NCBI RefSeq assembly: GCF_008632125.1
Contig: NZ_VWRN01000045.1
Coordinates: forward strand, 310,001 to 374,000
DNA: 64,000 nt
Reading direction: 5' to 3'
From: Cupriavidus cauae
GTDB lineage: Bacteria; Pseudomonadota; Gammaproteobacteria; Burkholderiales; Burkholderiaceae
The notes beneath the pieces are model-generated. The model worked only from the letters and a program-made list of their open reading frames with translations, searched no databases and was not told where the DNA came from. A program made the position numbers and the translations under genes. This document shows positions 60,626-64,000 of the stretch, piece after piece (the stretch's first letter is position 1; the number at the start of each line of letters is the position of its first letter).

Positions 60626-61615
60626 ATGCCCGCCGTCCGCCATACCGTTCGCCGTCGTACCTTGTTCGCCCTCGCCGCGTTGTGCGCCATGCCTTCGCTG
60701 ACTGTCGCCGCGGACAAATACCCGTCCAAGCCGATTCGCATGGTGGTGGCCTTTGCGGCGGGCGGGGCGAACGACACCATCGCCCGCATCCTGGCCAAGG
60801 AACTGCAGCAGAGCATGGGCCAGTCCGTCGTGGTCGAGAACCGCGGCGGCGCCGGCGGCCTGATCGGCTCCGACATGGTCGCCAAGGCGACACCGGACGG
60901 CTACACGCTGCTGCTCGGCAGCGCCGGCGCGCAGACCATCATGCCGGCCCTGACCCGCAAGATGCCCTACGACCCGCGCACCGGCCTGGCGCCGGTGTCG
61001 CTGGTCGCCGAGGCGGCCAACGTGCTGATGGTCAGGACCGGCCTGCCGTTCAACAACGTCAAGGAGCTGCTCGCCGGCGCGAAGCAGAAACCGGGCGCCT
61101 ATACCTACGGCTCGTCGGGCAATGGCACCACGCTGCATGTATCCGGCGCGCTGATGGAAAAGCTCGGCGGCATCGACCTGCTGCACATCCCGTACAAGGG
61201 CAACGGCCCGGCGATGAACGACCTGTACGCGGGCAACGTCGACATGGTGTTCGGCTCGGTCCCGGTCGCCATGGCCGCACTGAAGACCGGCAAGGCGAAG
61301 ATCCTGGCGGTCACCACGAAGAAGCGCATTCCCTCGCTGCCGAATGTGCCGACCATGGCCGAAGCCGGTGTGCCGGGCTACGACTTCTCCAGCTGGTACG
61401 GGCTGTTCACCACCGGCGGCACCGACCCGGCCATCATCGAGCAATTGGCGCGCGAAACGGCCAAGGCGCTGGCCAGGCCCGACGTGGTGGCGGCGCTGGC
61501 GCAGCAGGGCGTCGAACCGGAGAGCAGCACGCCCGCGGCATTCCGCGCGCGCATCAACGACGAGCTGATGCGCTGGGAACGGGATATCAAGACGATGAAG
61601 ATCGCGGCGGAGTAG
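60626..61615 (+). CDS. Bug/TctC-family solute-binding receptor, monocistronic
   Basis: A 329-residue periplasmic receptor with a signal peptide that ends near TVAA-DKYP. The family loops AFAAGGANDTIARI and LHIPYKGNGPAM are present. The ATG at 60626 is preceded by GGAGGAGAAACCC. It stands alone: the efflux operon ends upstream and the next gene is convergent, 4 bp from its stop. The ligand is unknown. It is the third TctAB-less receptor of this family in the window. Confidence 0.88.
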   Translation: MPAVRHTVRRRTLFALAALCAMPSLTVAADKYPSKPIRMVVAFAAGGANDTIARILAKELQQSMGQSVVVENRGGAGGLIGSDMVAKATPDGYTLLLGSAGAQTIMPALTRKMPYDPRTGLAPVSLVAEAANVLMVRTGLPFNNVKELLAGAKQKPGAYTYGSSGNGTTLHVSGALMEKLGGIDLLHIPYKGNGPAMNDLYAGNVDMVFGSVPVAMAALKTGKAKILAVTTKKRIPSLPNVPTMAEAGVPGYDFSSWYGLFTTGGTDPAIIEQLARETAKALARPDVVAALAQQGVEPESSTPAAFRARINDELMRWERDIKTMKIAAE

Positions 61616-61619
61616 TCAT

Positions 61620-62228
61620 CTACTGATCGCGCTGCAGATCGGCCAGCAACTTTCGGCGCTCGCTCTTCTTCCTGATCTGTTCCGTGTCGAGCGTCGCGCC
61701 GTGCAGGCGAAGCCGGGCGCCCGATGGCGTCACGACGAAGCGGCGCCGCGCGCCGATCGGCAAGTCCTCGGTGCCATAGACCCCAAGGACGACGATTGTC
61801 ACGGCCTGGACCGTCTCGGGCCGGGCCTCCTGCAATGCGGGCGACATCAGATGCTCGAACGAGCCGATGTCCCGAATCGCCGCCGGCTGCAGCGGTCCTT
61901 GCCGCGTTCTCTCCAATGGCCGCGAGTAGGCCTGCTGTTCGGCGTCCTGCGTCTCGGTCGCAGGCATCACCACCATTCCGCCGGGCGTTTCCAGTGCGAC
62001 GATCACGCTCTGCACATAAACCGGGCCGGAGCTCATGTTCGTCACGAAACAGCGCGCGGCGAGCCCGTCTCCGGGGCCGCGCGTGATCAGCAGCGTGGCA
62101 CGAAGCTGCCGCCGGTAACTACTGACGAATACCTGCAGGTAGATGACCCATACCAGCAGGGTGCCGACACCCGTGAGCGCGGAGATCAACTGGCTGTGGT
62201 CTGCAATCCATTGCAAGAGGCCCTCCAC
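61620..62228 (-). CDS. Hypothetical membrane-anchored protein
   Basis: A 202-residue protein of no family that I recognise. One TM helix lies near the N-terminus (about 14-36, ALTGVGTLLVWVIYLQVFVS), followed by a soluble domain with beta-rich pattern (about 43-175, including FVTNMSSGPVYVQSVIVAL) and a basic tail (KKSERRKLL). Such a topology suggests a cytoplasmic domain tethered to the inner membrane. The start is a GTG at 62228 without a clear ribosome site, so it is uncertain. It is convergent with the Bug gene. Confidence 0.6.
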   Translation of the reverse strand: MEGLLQWIADHSQLISALTGVGTLLVWVIYLQVFVSSYRRQLRATLLITRGPGDGLAARCFVTNMSSGPVYVQSVIVALETPGGMVVMPATETQDAEQQAYSRPLERTRQGPLQPAAIRDIGSFEHLMSPALQEARPETVQAVTIVVLGVYGTEDLPIGARRRFVVTPSGARLRLHGATLDTEQIRKKSERRKLLADLQRDQ

Positions 62229-62366
62229 AAGGTTGGTTGCGCGATTTGGCGCGCGCCATTCCTTGTACGCGGAATGCGAGACTTGTGGTATCGGGCAACG
62301 TCTGACCGGCTTTGGAGTTCGGCCGAATGGCGCCGGACTGCCGGCCGCAGCCAGTGCGATGCGCGA

Positions 62367-63563
62367 TCAGACGCTCTTTGCTCGCGCCGCGACCCGATAC
62401 GCGCCCAACGCCGTGCCGGTGATCAGGATCTGAACCACCGCGCAGGCCGTCGCGGGCGTCGTGCCGTATCCCACCAGCTTGGTGCCCAGCGCGCCGATTG
62501 CCATTTGTCCGCAGCCGTACAGGCCGGCCGCCGCGCCGGTCAGGCCGGGAACGGCCGAGATCGAACGCGACAATGCCGCCGGGCTGGCCAGGCCCGCGCC
62601 GACCGTGAGCATGAAGGTGACCGCGATCAGCAGCGGCGCGGTCAGCCAGCCGCCGATCTGCACCAGCAACAGTGCCGACGCCATCGACAGGCTCAGGCCC
62701 GCGCCGGCATTCAGGAAGACCTCCGGCCGAACCTGGCCCGCCAATCGCTTCGTGATCATCGTTCCAAGGCTGGCGCCAACGATCGTCACCGTGGCGAACC
62801 AGCCGATCTGCCAGACCGGCAGGCCCAATTGCTCATGGACGATGTACGGCGAGGTCGCCAGATACGGGTAGAGCGCGGTGGTCGAACAGGATCCGCCCAG
62901 CATGAAGCCGAGATAGCGCCGGTGGCGCAGCAGGCGGCCATAATCCCGCGCGATCGTGAACACCTCCAGCGTTCGGCGCTCCGGATTCGTTTCCGGCAGC
63001 AGGCGCCAGGCGCAATACACCATCAAGGCGGCGATGCCGACCAGAAAGACATAGATCGCGCGCCAGCCGAACTGATCGGCCAGAAACGATCCCACGACCG
63101 GCGACAGGCCGGGGCCCACCAGCGTCAGCAGGTTCAGCAGCGCCAGATCGCTGGTGACGCGCCCGGGTGCGGCGGTGTCGCGCACGATCGACCGGCCCAG
63201 CGTGATGCCCGCCGCGCCACCGAGCGCCTGCGCCAGCCGCGCAAACAGCAGCCAGGTCAGCGACGTCGCAAACAGGGCGAGGATGCTGGCGACCAGGTAC
63301 AGGCCCAGCCCGATCAGCAGCGTGGGGCGTCGCCCGATCGTGTCCGATACCGGCCCGTAGATCAGTTGGCCGAAGGCCAGTCCCAATACGTAGTAGGTGA
63401 TGGTCTGCTGCATGCCGGCGGCACTGGCCTGCAGGTCCGTGCCGGCCAACGGCAGCGCCGGCACGAAGATGTGCATCGCCATGGTGCCGCTGAGCGTCAC
63501 CAGCACCAGCAACCACATCGGAGCGCGGACGGAAGGGTAAATCGCTTGTTGGGAGGACTGCAT
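62367..63563 (-). CDS. Bcr/CflA-family MFS drug exporter
   Basis: A 398-residue DHA1 exporter with 12 predicted helices. The family motif GPVSDTIGRRPTLLIGL follows TM2 and an LNLLTLVGPGLSPVVGS motif C lies in TM5, typical of Bcr/CflA antiporters. It expels drugs or metabolites in exchange for protons. The gene lies 13 bp after a MarR-type regulator gene in the same direction, so it is very likely cotranscribed with and regulated by it. Confidence 0.88.
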   Translation of the reverse strand: MQSSQQAIYPSVRAPMWLLVLVTLSGTMAMHIFVPALPLAGTDLQASAAGMQQTITYYVLGLAFGQLIYGPVSDTIGRRPTLLIGLGLYLVASILALFATSLTWLLFARLAQALGGAAGITLGRSIVRDTAAPGRVTSDLALLNLLTLVGPGLSPVVGSFLADQFGWRAIYVFLVGIAALMVYCAWRLLPETNPERRTLEVFTIARDYGRLLRHRRYLGFMLGGSCSTTALYPYLATSPYIVHEQLGLPVWQIGWFATVTIVGASLGTMITKRLAGQVRPEVFLNAGAGLSLSMASALLLVQIGGWLTAPLLIAVTFMLTVGAGLASPAALSRSISAVPGLTGAAAGLYGCGQMAIGALGTKLVGYGTTPATACAVVQILITGTALGAYRVAARAKSV

Positions 63564-63576
63564 GATGGGGGCCGCC

Positions 63577-64000
63577 TCAGACTTCGGTCAGGCGGCGTGC
63601 GATTTTCTCTAGGGCGGAGCGGGTGGTCTGCAATTCTTCGGGGGAGAGCGCTTCGAGGATCTGCGCCTCGATTTCCAGGCTTTTTCTCAGCATGCGCCTG
63701 GCCATGGCGCGGCCTGACGCCGTCAGCCGAATGCTCTTGGCGCGCCGATCGGCCTCGTCCGCTTCCCATTCGACCAACCCCATCTCGCGCAACTGCGACA
63801 GCACCCTGACCAACGACGACTTGTCGAGCGCCAGCAGGTCGGCGAGCTCGCCCTGGCGCATGCTCGGCGCCGGGGATTCATAGAGCGCCACCAACGGCGC
63901 GCGGGACGCATCGGTCAGGCCCAGCTCGCGAAAGCTCTGGTCGACGGCTCTTCGCCATCGGCGATAGACCGCGCCGATCAGGCGGCCGAGGCGGGGGGAA
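63577..64000 (-). CDS. MarR-family regulator (5' end outside the window)
   Basis: The reading frame is open to the right edge, so the N-terminus is missing. The visible 140 residues contain the dimer helix (LGRLIGAVYRRWRRAVDQSF) and the winged HTH with the LTDASRAPLVALYE start, SMRQGELADLLALDKSSLVRVLSQL recognition part (shortened) and the wing EADEADRRAKSIRLT. MarR proteins repress adjacent efflux or detoxification genes; here the target is probably the Bcr/CflA exporter 13 bp downstream. Confidence 0.88.
   Translation of the reverse strand, partial: SPRLGRLIGAVYRRWRRAVDQSFRELGLTDASRAPLVALYESPAPSMRQGELADLLALDKSSLVRVLSQLREMGLVEWEADEADRRAKSIRLTASGRAMARRMLRKSLEIEAQILEALSPEELQTTRSALEKIARRLTEV

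Overview
The window is high-GC DNA with no rRNA, tRNA, insertion sequence, prophage or CRISPR array that I can see. Three tripartite-tricarboxylate (Bug/TctC-type) solute receptors without their membrane partners, many LysR regulators, Tat-exported oxidoreductases and FecIR/TonB signalling together suggest a chromosome of a Burkholderiales bacterium (Cupriavidus/Ralstonia/Bordetella type). The genus is an inference. Coding density is high and most genes are intact; only the genes at the two window edges are cut.

Layout. 0-2.3 kb: end of an MBL-fold lipoprotein gene, a secreted DGAR-repeat protein and a NepI-like exporter. 2.4-6.4 kb: a Tat-exported molybdenum hydroxylase (IorA/IorB type) with a divergent LysR gene and a very strong terminator. 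6.5-11 kb: a RidA lipoprotein and a Tat-type PLP-enzyme lipoprotein, preceded by a cache-domain NarL/NarX-type two-component system. 11.3-14.8 kb: a Bug receptor plus M20 amidohydrolase and a divergent LysR gene. 14.8-17.8 kb: a QseBC/PmrAB-type two-component system with a perfect CTTAAT-N5-CTTAAT box, and a MipA/OmpV porin-like protein. 18.2-20.9 kb: a second DGAR-repeat protein divergent from a CusRS/CopRS-type system, with two CusR-type boxes between them. 21-24.3 kb: Bug receptor, CoA-transferase and divergent LysR.

24.3-28.4 kb is a DNA-repair island: a radical SAM protein and a UdgX-type uracil-DNA glycosylase in one operon under a perfect LexA box, divergent from an SRAP (HMCES/YedK-type) abasic-site protein. 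28.5-33.9 kb: a MoxR/DUF58/VWA (Bat-like) cluster with a PDZ-less trypsin-like protease. 34-38.2 kb: FecI-FecR-TonB receptor iron signalling under a Fur-like box. 38.2-44.9 kb: GntR regulator, MFS carrier, PxpA, a PxpB-PxpC fusion and a biotin carboxylase-BCCP fusion; together the domains equal those of a split urea-carboxylase-like machine plus PxpA. 45-53.7 kb: a lipoprotein, a GH3 glycosidase, two flavin oxidoreductases, an ABC exporter and a MerR regulator with a pentapeptide-repeat tail next to a MerR-type promoter for a DUF2938 membrane protein. 53.8-60.5 kb: TetR plus a complete RND efflux operon with a perfect 26-bp operator. 60.6-64 kb: a Bug receptor, a small membrane protein and a MarR-Bcr/CflA pair.

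Two wider patterns stand out. Most regulator-target pairs here have recognisable, often perfect, operators (LexA, CusR, PmrA/QseB, FadR/GntR, TetR and MerR types). The intergenic DNA and several protein linkers are also rich in short tandem arrays (10 bp x 9, 20 bp x 4, 31 bp x 4, 24 bp x 3, 12 bp x 4, 7 bp x 5, 15 bp x 8).
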